From contig WHSO01000021.1 of the NCBI GenBank assembly GCA_009380075.1, forward strand, positions 1 through 46,863: a stretch of 46,863 nucleotides of DNA, in the 5' to 3' direction. The stretch comes from Alphaproteobacteria bacterium. GTDB taxonomy: Bacteria > Pseudomonadota > Alphaproteobacteria > SMXQ01. The position numbers were made by a program, and so were the translations under genes. Of this stretch, positions 1 through 7,714 are shown one piece after another. The notes beneath the pieces were generated by a model, which saw only the letters and a list, made by a program, of their open reading frames with translations, did not search any database and was not told the DNA's origin. Positions within the stretch are counted from its first letter, which is position 1. Each line of letters opens with the position of its first letter.

Positions 1-346
1 CCGCCCGCGCGGCCCAGTCGCGCGCCGCCTCGAGGTCCATCACCGCCTTCGACCAGTCGTAGTTGCGGTAAAGGTCCTTGGCCCGCAAGTTATCCTCGTC
101 GGTGTACTCGAAGGTTAGGCCGGGCTGCAGCCGGTCGTAGAGCGACGGTGCGATGGCGAGGTAGCCGTGCCCGGCGTACCAGGCGCAGACGTCGCGGAGG
201 TAGCCGTTGACCCCGTACATCTCCTGGGCGATCACCAGCCCCGCCCGCGGGGTGACCGAGGGCGGTGCGACCCAGGCGGCGAGGCGATGCCCGTCGGCGG
301 CGGTCAGCGTGATCTCCGCCGCGGCGGCGGGTGCGATTCCGGTCAC
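1..346 (-). CDS. Dienelactone hydrolase family protein, 3' part cut by window edge
   Basis: The reading frame starts at a GTG whose complement is at 344-346, preceded by an AGGAAG ribosome site, and runs off the left edge after about 115 residues. The visible part contains QEMYGVNGYLRDVCAWYAGH followed by GYLAIAPSLYDR, the pattern of the N-terminal half of the dienelactone hydrolase family (alpha/beta hydrolase fold). The Glu and the first part of the active-site region are visible; the nucleophile Cys/Ser, Asp and His would lie beyond the edge. Family members hydrolyse dienelactones in chlorocatechol breakdown, but many act on other esters, so the substrate is not known. It lies 12 bases downstream of the SDR gene on the same strand and is probably co-transcribed with it. 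Confidence 0.75.
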   Translation of the reverse strand, partial: MTGIAPAAAAEITLTAADGHRLAAWVAPPSVTPRAGLVIAQEMYGVNGYLRDVCAWYAGHGYLAIAPSLYDRLQPGLTFEYTDEDNLRAKDLYRNYDWSKAVMDLEAARDWAARA

Positions 347-358
347 GGGCGCGGCTTC

Positions 359-1171
359 CTAGAGATGGTTGACACCGCCCTCGCAGGCGATGGTCTGGCC
401 GGTGACGAAATCGCTCGCCGACGACATCAGGAAGATGATGGTGCCGACCAGGTCTTCGGGCATCTGCACCCGGGGGATGGCGGCGGTGCCCGCCATCTTC
501 TTCTCGCGCGCCTGCCAGTGGCTCTCGGGCATGGTGGCGCCGATGGTCTCGCTCTTGGTCAGGCCCGGGCAGACGGCGTTGACGGTGATCCCCTCGCTGC
601 CGAGATCGTGGCTGATCGAGCGCGTGAATCCGACGACGCCCGCCTTCGACGTGGTGTAGTGCAGCCGCCCGGTGGTGCCGGTGAGCCAGGTGGAGGACGA
701 GATGTTGACGATCTTGCCGTAGCCCTGGGCCCTCATCCGGGCATGGACCGCCTTGCAGCAGTTGAAGATGCCCTTCAGGTTCACCGCCATCAGGCGGTCC
801 CATTCCTCCTCGGGGATATCTTCCCAGTTCTTGCGCTTCGGGATCTTGGCGTAGAGGGCGGCGTTGTTGACCAGCCCGTCGATGCGCCCGAAACGGTCGA
901 CGGCGGCCTGCGCCATGGCCTGACAGGCCGCCATCCTCGACACGTCGGTCTCGACGAAGATGGCGTGGCCGCCGGTTTCGTTGCTGGCGGCCTCGATCCC
1001 CGCGGCCAGGGCCTTGCCGGCCTCGGCCTCGATATCGGCGATGACGACGTTGGCGCCGACCTCGCCCAGCGCCTTCGAATAGACCTTGCCGATGCCGACG
1101 GCGCCGCCGGTGACGACGATGGTGCGCCCCGCGATGTCGAACAGGCCGCGCGCGGAAAACCCTTCGGGCAT
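359..1171 (-). CDS. SDR family NAD(P)-dependent oxidoreductase
   Basis: A 270-residue classical short-chain dehydrogenase/reductase. The ATG at 1169-1171 is chosen because GGGAGGA lies just upstream on the coding strand; a longer open frame upstream has no family similarity. The cofactor motif TGGAVGIG is at residues 21-28, NNAA is near residue 101, the catalytic Ser is in NISSSTW, and the Tyr/Lys pair is in YTTSK near residue 172, so the active site is complete. ADIEAE after the second beta strand places an acidic residue where NAD rather than NADP is usually preferred (inference). It is first in a two-gene unit with the dienelactone-hydrolase-like gene and divergent from a binding-protein gene, which suggests a role in breaking down an imported organic acid. 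The substrate is unknown. Confidence 0.88.
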   Translation of the reverse strand: MPEGFSARGLFDIAGRTIVVTGGAVGIGKVYSKALGEVGANVVIADIEAEAGKALAAGIEAASNETGGHAIFVETDVSRMAACQAMAQAAVDRFGRIDGLVNNAALYAKIPKRKNWEDIPEEEWDRLMAVNLKGIFNCCKAVHARMRAQGYGKIVNISSSTWLTGTTGRLHYTTSKAGVVGFTRSISHDLGSEGITVNAVCPGLTKSETIGATMPESHWQAREKKMAGTAAIPRVQMPEDLVGTIIFLMSSASDFVTGQTIACEGGVNHL

Positions 1172-1349
1172 GGACCGATCCTCCCTTCCATCCTGGTGCC
1201 TGTGGTAGCGCCGAACGTGCCGCCGGGCAAGGGGCGCGCGCGGCGATTGACAAGGGGGGGCCCGCGTCCCAAGCTTTCGGCCGGCGTCCCGGGACGGGAC
1301 GGGGAAGGCGTCACGCACGAGTTCGGAACGGACCACAGGGAGACCCATC

Positions 1350-2411
1350 ATGATCATGCGCAAACCGTTGAAAGCGTTGTCTTACGGCCTCGTCCTGGGG
1401 GCCATGTGCGTACCCGCGGCGGGTGCGGCGGATTACTTCAAGGGCAAGACGGTGACCATCACCGTCGGTTCCAGCGCCGGCGGCGGTTACGACGGCTACG
1501 CCCGTTTCCTCGGGCGCCATTGGGGGCGACTGATTCCAGGCAACCCCAGCTTCATCGTCAAGAACATGCCCGGCGCCGGCAGCCTCAAGGCGACCAACCA
1601 TATCTACAGCGTCGCGGCGAAGGACGGCACCCAGGTCGGCGCCGTCCAGAACGGCATCATCTTCGAGCCCCTGTTCAAGGTCATGGGCAGCGGCAACGAC
1701 GCCAAGTTCGACGCGACGAAGCTGAGCTGGATCGGCGCCGTCACCAAGGAAACCGCCGTCATGGTCGTGTGGCACGCGACGCCGTTCAAGTCCGTGGCCG
1801 ACGTGCGCAAGGCCGCCAAGGTGCGGACCGGCGCTTCGGGACCGACCACCAGCTACGGCGTCTATCCGCGCCTGATGAATGCCACCATGGGCACAAATAT
1901 CCAGGTCGTCATGGGCTACAGCGGCACCTCGGACATCACGCTGGCGCTGGAACGCGGCGAGATCGAGGCTATGACCGGCTGGGATTTTTCATCGGTCGCG
2001 AGCCGCAAGGGCCAGTGGCTGAAGGACAAGAAGATACGCATCCTGGTCCAGTTCGCCAAGAAGCGCCACCCGCAGATGCCCGACGTGCCGCTGGCGAGCG
2101 AGCTGACCACCAGCAAGCTCAACCGCGACGTGCTCGAGCTCATCGCCGCACGCCAGGAGATCGGCCGCCCCTATATCGCACCGCCGGGGGTGCCGGCGGA
2201 GGCGATCACGCCGCTCCGCACGTCGTTTATGGCGATGATGAAGGATCCGACGTTCCTCGCGGACGCCAAGAAGAGCCGGATCGAGATCATGCCGTCCGAC
2301 CATAAGGAGGCTCTCACCTCGGTCAAGGCCGCCTTCGCCGCGTCGCCCGATGTGGTCGCCAGGGCGCGCAGTATCCTGTTCGTCAAGAAGGCGAAAAAGA
2401 AGAAGAAATAA
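1350..2411 (+). CDS. TctC/Bug-type periplasmic binding protein (tripartite tricarboxylate family), copy 1
   Basis: A 353-residue exported solute-binding protein. A signal peptide covers about residues 1-27 (MIMRKPLKAL then a hydrophobic core ending AAGAA). The start of the mature protein, DYFKGKTVTITVGSSAGGGY, then IPGNPSFIVKNMPGAGSLKA, matches the ligand-loop region of the Bug/TctC family, which captures carboxylates for TctAB permeases. An AGGGAG ribosome site precedes the ATG; the second Met (position 3) is an alternative start. The last residues are KKAKKKKK, an odd lysine tail. No tctA or tctB gene lies in the window, so it is an orphan receptor that either serves a distant permease or has a sensing role. 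It is divergent from the SDR gene with 178 bases between them. Confidence 0.85.
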   Translation: MIMRKPLKALSYGLVLGAMCVPAAGAADYFKGKTVTITVGSSAGGGYDGYARFLGRHWGRLIPGNPSFIVKNMPGAGSLKATNHIYSVAAKDGTQVGAVQNGIIFEPLFKVMGSGNDAKFDATKLSWIGAVTKETAVMVVWHATPFKSVADVRKAAKVRTGASGPTTSYGVYPRLMNATMGTNIQVVMGYSGTSDITLALERGEIEAMTGWDFSSVASRKGQWLKDKKIRILVQFAKKRHPQMPDVPLASELTTSKLNRDVLELIAARQEIGRPYIAPPGVPAEAITPLRTSFMAMMKDPTFLADAKKSRIEIMPSDHKEALTSVKAAFAASPDVVARARSILFVKKAKKKKK

Positions 2412-2430
2412 GCGCGTTGCACAGAAAAAT

Positions 2431-2459
2431 GCCGCCGGCCCTACGCCAGGACCGGCGGC
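2431..2459. terminator. Bidirectional terminator-like hairpin between convergent genes
   Basis: GCCGCCGG (2431-2438) pairs with CCGGCGGC (2452-2459). AAAAAT precedes it and TTTCATTCT follows, so each strand has a weak T tract after the stem. It lies between the convergent binding-protein and MDR genes. Confidence 0.6.
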
Positions 2460-2477
2460 TTCATTCTGACGGCGTCC

Positions 2478-3491
2478 TCAACCGAGCGTCGGGTCGAGGA
2501 TGACCTTGCCCGGCACGGCGCCGGATTCGATCAGGCGGTGCGCCTCGCGGATCCGGCTCAACGGGAAGACCTTTTCGATATTGACCCTGATCTTGCCCCG
2601 GCCCGCGGCGTCGAGCGCCTGACGCACGTTCTCCATGGTCGAGCCGGCGCTGCCCATGATGGTGATTTTCGAATCGTAGAGCTTGAAGCAGTCGAGCGGG
2701 ACGATCGGCCCCCCATGGGCGCCCGCCGTCACCAGACGGCTGTCGTGGGCCATGGCGGCGAAGGCCTTGGGGAAGGTCTTCGGGTTGGCGATGTTGTCGT
2801 AGACGAGATCGACGCCGTGGCCGTCGGTGATGCGCAGAATTTCCTCGGTCAGGTCCTGTTCGCCGTAGTTGACGACGAAGTCGGCGCCGAGATCCTTGCC
2901 GATCTGGGCGCGGTCGGCCGAGCCGGCGGCCCCGATCACCTTCGCGCCCGCCATCTTGGCGATCTGCACGCCGATCGAGCCGAGCCCGCCGGAACAGCCC
3001 ATCACCAGCACCCAGTCCTCGGCCTTCACCTTGCCCATGGTGTACATGAGGTGGAACGCCGTCGGGCAATGGCGGATGACGACGGAGGCCTGGTGGTAAT
3101 CAAGCCCGTCGGCGATGGGGAAGCACATGGTGGCATGGGCCACCACCAGTTCCGCATCGCCGCCCCAGCGGTTGACGCCGAGCATGCCCTTTTCCCCGGG
3201 CCCCGCCCGCGACAGAACGGAGACGCGCGAACCGACGGGAGGCATGGTCACGCCGTCGACGGCGGGGCCTTGGGCGACGACCTCGCCGGACGGATCGACG
3301 CCCAGCACCAGCGGCAGGATGGGTTTGCGCTGCATCTGGGTGCCGGCGCGGACGCCGCAATTGAGCACGCGGTTGACCGTCGTGGCGTGGACCCTGACGA
3401 CGACCTGCCCGGCCCCCGGGACGGGGTCGGGCACGTCTTCGTAGCGGAGGACCTCGGGCGGGCCGAACTCGCGCAGGATGGCTGCCTTCAT
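2478..3491 (-). CDS. Zinc-independent medium-chain oxidoreductase (quinone oxidoreductase-like)
   Basis: A 337-residue protein opening MKAAILREFGPPEVLRYEDV, typical of the NADPH:quinone oxidoreductase branch of the medium-chain dehydrogenase superfamily. The GroES-like half is at about residues 1-120; the Rossmann half carries GCSGGLGSIGVQIAK near residue 165. The four-Cys structural zinc loop is absent, so it is assigned to the zinc-free branch. It starts 7 bases after the fumarylacetoacetase-like gene with no strong ribosome site of its own, which suggests translational coupling. It is the third gene of a catabolic operon behind the VOC and FAH genes and probably reduces an unsaturated or carbonyl intermediate. 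The exact substrate cannot be told. Confidence 0.83.
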   Translation of the reverse strand: MKAAILREFGPPEVLRYEDVPDPVPGAGQVVVRVHATTVNRVLNCGVRAGTQMQRKPILPLVLGVDPSGEVVAQGPAVDGVTMPPVGSRVSVLSRAGPGEKGMLGVNRWGGDAELVVAHATMCFPIADGLDYHQASVVIRHCPTAFHLMYTMGKVKAEDWVLVMGCSGGLGSIGVQIAKMAGAKVIGAAGSADRAQIGKDLGADFVVNYGEQDLTEEILRITDGHGVDLVYDNIANPKTFPKAFAAMAHDSRLVTAGAHGGPIVPLDCFKLYDSKITIMGSAGSTMENVRQALDAAGRGKIRVNIEKVFPLSRIREAHRLIESGAVPGKVILDPTLG

Positions 3492-3498
3492 GCAGGCG

Positions 3499-4440
3499 TC
3501 ACTTCGGCTTGACGAAGCTGGTCTTCAGCGTGCCGAGCTCGCCAATGGTGGTGACGATCTTGTCGCCTGCCTTGAGGAAGATGCCGCGGCCCTTACCGAC
3601 GCCGGCAGGCGTGCCCGTGGTGATGACGTCGCCGGGCGCCAGCGTCAGGTGCTGACTCAGGTAGGCGATCTGCTCCTCGATCTTGTACCACATCTCGCCG
3701 GAGTTGCCGTCCTGCATCTGTTCGCCGTTGAGCCAGAGCTGGATCGGCTGGCTGTAGATGTCCTTGATGTACTGGCGCGGCGTGATCCACGGCCCCATGG
3801 GGGTCGAGCCGTCCCAGTTCTTGCGTCGGAAGCGGTCGCGCCGGAAGGCTTGGTCCTGCGGCGTCTTCGCCTCGGCCGCGGTGGGACCACGCACCGACAT
3901 GTCGTTGAGGATGGTAAAGCCGGCGACGTATTTGAACGCGTCCTCCTTCTTCACCCAGAAGGCGGGCTTGCCGATCACGACCGCGACCTCGGATTCCCAG
4001 TCGATAGCGGTCGAGGTGCGGGGCAGGTGGATCTTCGCCCCTTCGCCGACGACGACCTGACGCGGCGTCTTGAGGAAAAACACCGGAGCGTTGATGGACT
4101 TGTCGGGCATCGGCGCGGTATTGCCCATCTCGGCCCGATGGGCGACGTAGTTGGACGCTATGCAGAAGATGTTGCCGGGATACATGATCGGCGGCAGCAG
4201 GGTGGTCCGCGACAGCGGCTTGCACGCCGCCTTGTGCTTGCCGGCGGCGACCTCGGCCGCCACTTTTTTCATCCAGCCGTTGGCGGCGGACCATTTTTCC
4301 AGAAGGGTCAGGGTGGAGGTCGTGTCCACCGGCGCCTTCCGGACCTTGCTCAGGTCGACGACGGTCTTGTCGACGAGAATCCCGGGTGTCGGCTTGCCTT
4401 TGTCTCCCTTGAACGTCAGCAGGCGGTATTGCGTGGCCAT
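3499..4440 (-). CDS. Fumarylacetoacetate hydrolase family protein
   Basis: A 313-residue member of the FAH superfamily, which cleaves C-C bonds in, decarboxylates or isomerises 2-oxo acids from aromatic ring cleavage. The ATG at 4438-4440 is chosen because AAGGAG sits 6-7 bases before it; an in-frame ATG seven codons further upstream lacks a ribosome site. Motifs: GNIFCIASNYVAHRAEMG, the metal-binding acidic pair in DWESEVAVVIGK, the third metal acid in TILNDMSVRG, and the C-terminal TTGTPAGVG. All three acidic ligands appear present. It sits 46 bases after the two-domain VOC gene and 7 bases before the MDR gene. That order fits a meta-cleavage-like pathway in which the VOC enzyme opens a ring and this enzyme processes the product (inference). 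Confidence 0.88.
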   Translation of the reverse strand: MATQYRLLTFKGDKGKPTPGILVDKTVVDLSKVRKAPVDTTSTLTLLEKWSAANGWMKKVAAEVAAGKHKAACKPLSRTTLLPPIMYPGNIFCIASNYVAHRAEMGNTAPMPDKSINAPVFFLKTPRQVVVGEGAKIHLPRTSTAIDWESEVAVVIGKPAFWVKKEDAFKYVAGFTILNDMSVRGPTAAEAKTPQDQAFRRDRFRRKNWDGSTPMGPWITPRQYIKDIYSQPIQLWLNGEQMQDGNSGEMWYKIEEQIAYLSQHLTLAPGDVITTGTPAGVGKGRGIFLKAGDKIVTTIGELGTLKTSFVKPK

Positions 4441-4486
4441 TCCTGTCTCCTTGATGGGCACATTTCTTTTTCGGTGAAAGAGGCGG

Positions 4487-5746
4487 CTATTCCCACGGAC
4501 CCAGGAACGGTTCGCCGGCGTAGCTGTCGGACAGCGCGGGCAGGCGCTCCGGCCACACGCCCGGCTTGACCTTGCGGCGCTTCGACGCCGGGCGCGGCTT
4601 GCCGTCCCAGCCGATCTGTTCCATGTAGTAGTAGAGCTGCACCGCGTGGCCGTCGGGATCGCGGACGATGACGTGATAGTCGATCCCGGGGAGCAGTTCG
4701 GGCGGCAGCTCGGATACCGTGCAGCCTTTGTCGGTGAGAAACGTCCGCGCGTCGCGTAGCTGCCGGTAGTTAGCGACCTGCAGGCCGAGGGCGAAGTTCG
4801 TCGTGTGCGGCGACAGGCCGAGCTCCGCGCGAAGCGCGAGGGGATAAAGCGCCACCGAATGGTGTTCGGTATTGGCGCGGAGGAATTCGCAGACGTGTCC
4901 CTTGTAGGTCACGGTCTCCGTCGGCGTGAAGCCGAGCATGTCCCTGTAGAACCGCTTTGCCGCCGCGACGTCCTTCATGAACAGGCGCACCGGGCCCAGG
5001 CGCACCACCTTGAACGGACGCGCCAGAAGGATGCCGTCCACGTCGTAGGTCGCTTCGGGACGTTTCGTTTCGCGATGGCCGGAGGCGAGATCGACGCCGC
5101 GCACCAGCGCGTCCTGGACTTCCTGGTATTCCGATATCTGGGGAAGCTCGGGCGCCTCGTGGAAGATTCGGTCGTGCATGGCGAGCGGCTTCGAATGCCC
5201 GTCCCATCCGATCTGCTCGATGCCGTAAAAGAGCTCGTTGACGTTGCCATCGGGGTCGGAGAGGTAGGTGTGCCAGTTCGACCCCGGCATGTCGCGCCCC
5301 GACCGCACCAGCGGCACCTGCTTGGCACGGAACCACTTGATGGCGTCGGAGATCTGGCCGAGGCTGCCGCACTGCCATGTGATCTGGTTTGTGGTGATCC
5401 CTTCGGGCCAGCGCTCCTTGCCGTCCCGGACCTCGCGGGCGGAGCGGTTGAACAGCACGAGAGCATGGTGATCGGAGCCGTAGCGGGTGAACACGCCGAT
5501 CGGCGGCCCCTGCACCCGGGCGAGCTGTTCCGGCGTCATGCGCTTGGAGAAATCGATCCGGTCGCTGACGATGAAACCGAGAAGATCGGTGTAGAACCGG
5601 AGGCCTTCCTCAATCTTGTAGAGGTTGAAGCCGAAGTGACCGAGGCGGGTGATGCAGAAGGGCCGGTCGAGGGCGACGCCGCCCACGGCGAACTTCCCGT
5701 CGCCGGTGGGGCGCCCGTAGAAGCCTTCGAAATCCGCGTCGTTCAC
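4487..5746 (-). CDS. Two-domain VOC/extradiol dioxygenase-like protein
   Basis: A 419-residue protein of two vicinal-oxygen-chelate domains, about residues 30-180 and 245-385, each ending in a (M)EQIGWDG motif. In the N-terminal domain the metal triad looks complete: His37 in GHFGFN, His93/His94 in HHALV and Glu171 in NELFYG. In the C-terminal domain the first ligand position reads GPVRLF (Pro for His) and the last reads VQLYYY (Gln for Glu), with HHSVALY kept. So the N-terminal half is probably catalytic, the reverse of most two-domain extradiol dioxygenases, where the C-terminal half binds iron. It is first in an operon with an FAH-type hydrolase and an MDR oxidoreductase, which supports a ring-cleavage role. 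The substrate is unknown. Confidence 0.8.
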   Translation of the reverse strand: MNDADFEGFYGRPTGDGKFAVGGVALDRPFCITRLGHFGFNLYKIEEGLRFYTDLLGFIVSDRIDFSKRMTPEQLARVQGPPIGVFTRYGSDHHALVLFNRSAREVRDGKERWPEGITTNQITWQCGSLGQISDAIKWFRAKQVPLVRSGRDMPGSNWHTYLSDPDGNVNELFYGIEQIGWDGHSKPLAMHDRIFHEAPELPQISEYQEVQDALVRGVDLASGHRETKRPEATYDVDGILLARPFKVVRLGPVRLFMKDVAAAKRFYRDMLGFTPTETVTYKGHVCEFLRANTEHHSVALYPLALRAELGLSPHTTNFALGLQVANYRQLRDARTFLTDKGCTVSELPPELLPGIDYHVIVRDPDGHAVQLYYYMEQIGWDGKPRPASKRRKVKPGVWPERLPALSDSYAGEPFLGPWE

Positions 5747-6066
5747 GCCCTTCTCCCCAGTGCTTTGCCAGCATCCCGTCCCGCGCCGGAATTCCTCTTT
5801 GTTTTCAAAGGGAGTTAGACAGATTTTCTCGGCAAATCAAGCACTACGTTAGGGATGTTTGCGGGCGACGCGCCACTTACGGTCGATGACGGCGCCATGC
5901 CCTCGGGCTGCTGAGCTCGCGATGGTCGAGCCGGCCGCCGGACCGGGACACGTTCCCGCCGAATTTTAGATGAGAAGATTCGGGTAAAGTATTGATCTAT
6001 TTTTATTGATTGGCTCGGACGTGAGCGGCTTGCTGCTGCGGCATATGCGCCGCACGGGCATGAGGT
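5747..6066. other. 320-bp intergenic region, no gene seen
   Basis: No convincing reading frame or RNA gene. It holds a small CTTTG-TTTT-CAAAG hairpin just upstream of the VOC gene, an AT-rich patch at about 5965-6010 unlike its surroundings with ATTGAT twice, and a TGCGGC/GCCGCA hairpin at 6037-6054 just past the stop of the pilin gene that may act as its terminator, though no T tract follows directly. Confidence 0.5.
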
Positions 6067-6261
6067 TTACGTGCCGGACACGGCGTTGTGGACGGCGGTG
6101 GACCAGGTATCGAAGGTGACCTCCACCTGTGTACTGAGGGCGGTGACGCCACCGATAATGGCAACGCAAATAAGGGCAGCAATCAGGCCGTATTCGATCG
6201 CCGTGACCCCGTCCTCGGCCGCACAGAAGGTCTTGATCCAGGTCCTCAGAGAAGCAGGCAT
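6067..6261 (-). CDS. flp: Flp family type IVb pilin
   Basis: A 64-residue pilin precursor. The ATG at 6259-6261 follows GGAG at seven bases. After a short leader (MPASLRTWIKTFCAAEDG) comes VTAIEYGLIAALICVAIIGG, the hallmark hydrophobic segment of Flp pilins, with Gly before the predicted cleavage site and Glu five residues after it. Flp pilins are cut by a TadV/CpaA-type peptidase and polymerised by the Tad machinery for surface attachment. No tad or cpa gene is in the window, so this is a lone pilin gene; the machinery must be elsewhere if it works. It is divergent from the YciI gene. Confidence 0.9.
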   Translation of the reverse strand: MPASLRTWIKTFCAAEDGVTAIEYGLIAALICVAIIGGVTALSTQVEVTFDTWSTAVHNAVSGT

Positions 6262-6425
6262 TTCTCGCTCCTGATAATGGTTCCGCGGGCCCGGCCCGGG
6301 TTGTCGAATTCCAGTCTTCTCCATCCTCACTATCGGGGGCGGGCTCTTAAAAAACGCTTAACATCAGCGGGCTACGGGCCATACTGGGCCTTCGGCACAG
6401 AGGAAGTACACGGAGAACACGGGAC

Positions 6426-6809
6426 ATGGCGGAACAATCGCGAGGGACGGGCGGACGACCCGAACGGCCGCAGTATTACGTCTGCTGGATGACAAATGTC
6501 GATCCGGCGCCCAGGACCGACAAGACCGTCGAAGAGATACGCCAGGAACATTTCGCCTACCTGTCGGACCTTGAGGCGCGCGGCATCCTCCTGGCTGCCG
6601 GCCCGTTCATGGATCGCGACGGCAAGCGTCACGGCGCCGGCATGATGATCCTGCGTGCCGGCTCCATCGAAGAGGCGGACCGCATCGCCGCCGAGGAACC
6701 CTATCGGAAGCACGGACTGCGCCATCACGCGCCGATGCCGTGGCAATGGGCCGAAGGCGCGGTTACCCAGACGTTCCGCATGAAGGCGCGCGACTTCGAA
6801 GTGAAGTAG
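6426..6809 (+). CDS. YciI family protein
   Basis: A 127-residue protein with the YciI-like dimeric ferredoxin fold: YYVCWMTNV, then RQEHFAYLSDLEARGILLAA, then GAGMMILRAGSIEEADRIAA and the end piece with HHAPMPWQWAEG. The conserved His in the EHFAYL helix and the Asp of the DR/DG region, which form the putative active site, are present. The function of the family is mostly unproven; some members act in catabolic pathways as small isomerase- or dehalogenase-like enzymes. CGGAGAAC precedes the ATG. It converges on the two TauD genes and may belong to the same metabolic context. Confidence 0.8.
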   Translation: MAEQSRGTGGRPERPQYYVCWMTNVDPAPRTDKTVEEIRQEHFAYLSDLEARGILLAAGPFMDRDGKRHGAGMMILRAGSIEEADRIAAEEPYRKHGLRHHAPMPWQWAEGAVTQTFRMKARDFEVK

Positions 6810-6854
6810 GCGGAATACGGGCCGCCCGGTGGGCTCTTGTGCCGGCGGCCTGTC

Positions 6855-7706
6855 TCAGGCCGGGACGGGCTTTTCCCCCTGCGTCGCGAAGCGGCGGAGC
6901 AGGCGGCGCTCGGCCGGATCGAAATCGGTGCGGGCATGGGCGGTCGAGCGGTTGTCCCAGATCAGCAGGTCGCCGGGCCGCCACTTGTGGACGTAGATGA
7001 ATTCGGGGCTTTCGATCAGGGTGAAAAGCCGTTCCAGCAGGGCATCGGATTCCTTCTCCGGCAGGTCCTCGATGGCAAAGGTCATCAATCGGCTCAGGAA
7101 CAGCGCCTTGCGCCCCGTCTCGGGGACGATGCGGACGGCCGGGTGGCTGTAGCTCTTGAGGGCGGTGTTGTCGCGCCGCAATGTGGTGCCGTGCAGAAAT
7201 CCCTGGAGTGCGTTGCGTCCCGCCAGCAGCCGCCGGGTGTCGCCGTCGAGGGCGTCATAGGCCGCGGTAGTTGAGGCGAACATGGTGTCGCCGCCGGCCT
7301 TCGGCACTTCGATGGCATAGAGCACGGTCGCCCGCGACGGCGTCTCGACATAGGACATGTCGGAATGGAAATGCATCTCCCCGTCCGGCAGGGAGCCGAT
7401 GGGCTTGCCGTTCTCGCGGATGTTGGACACCAGCATGGTGTAGCCGTCGTAGGAATCGGCCGCGTCGCGCTTTGATTCGTTTCGCAGTTCCTTGGGGCGG
7501 GGTCGCTCGATCAACTCGCCGAACAGACGGGCGATGGTGACCTGCCGGTGTTCGTCGAGGTCCTGGCCACGAACGACGATGACCCCAAAATCGAGCCAGG
7601 CGCGGACGAGTGCGTCGGCGTCTGCGGAGGCGAGCGGGCAGGAAAGGTCGACGCCGGAAATCTCGGCGCCGATGTGGCGGGTGAGGGGGGTGACGGCGAG
7701 GGGCAT
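6855..7706 (-). CDS. TauD/TfdA family Fe(II)/2-oxoglutarate dioxygenase, copy 1
   Basis: A 283-residue enzyme. The ATG at 7704-7706 is chosen from the AGGAAG just upstream and because MPLAVTPLTRHIGAEISGVD is the usual family start. The iron-binding HxD is in MHFHSDMSY, the distal His is in STAHARTDF, and the 2-oxoglutarate-binding Arg is in RRLLRRFA. The family uses Fe(II), O2 and 2-oxoglutarate to hydroxylate substrates such as taurine, sulfonates, carnitine precursors or aryloxyacetates. It begins 8 bases after the stop of a homologous gene and is translated in tandem with it. The substrate is not predictable. Confidence 0.88.
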   Translation of the reverse strand: MPLAVTPLTRHIGAEISGVDLSCPLASADADALVRAWLDFGVIVVRGQDLDEHRQVTIARLFGELIERPRPKELRNESKRDAADSYDGYTMLVSNIRENGKPIGSLPDGEMHFHSDMSYVETPSRATVLYAIEVPKAGGDTMFASTTAAYDALDGDTRRLLAGRNALQGFLHGTTLRRDNTALKSYSHPAVRIVPETGRKALFLSRLMTFAIEDLPEKESDALLERLFTLIESPEFIYVHKWRPGDLLIWDNRSTAHARTDFDPAERRLLRRFATQGEKPVPA

Positions 7707-7714
7707 GGGTCTTC

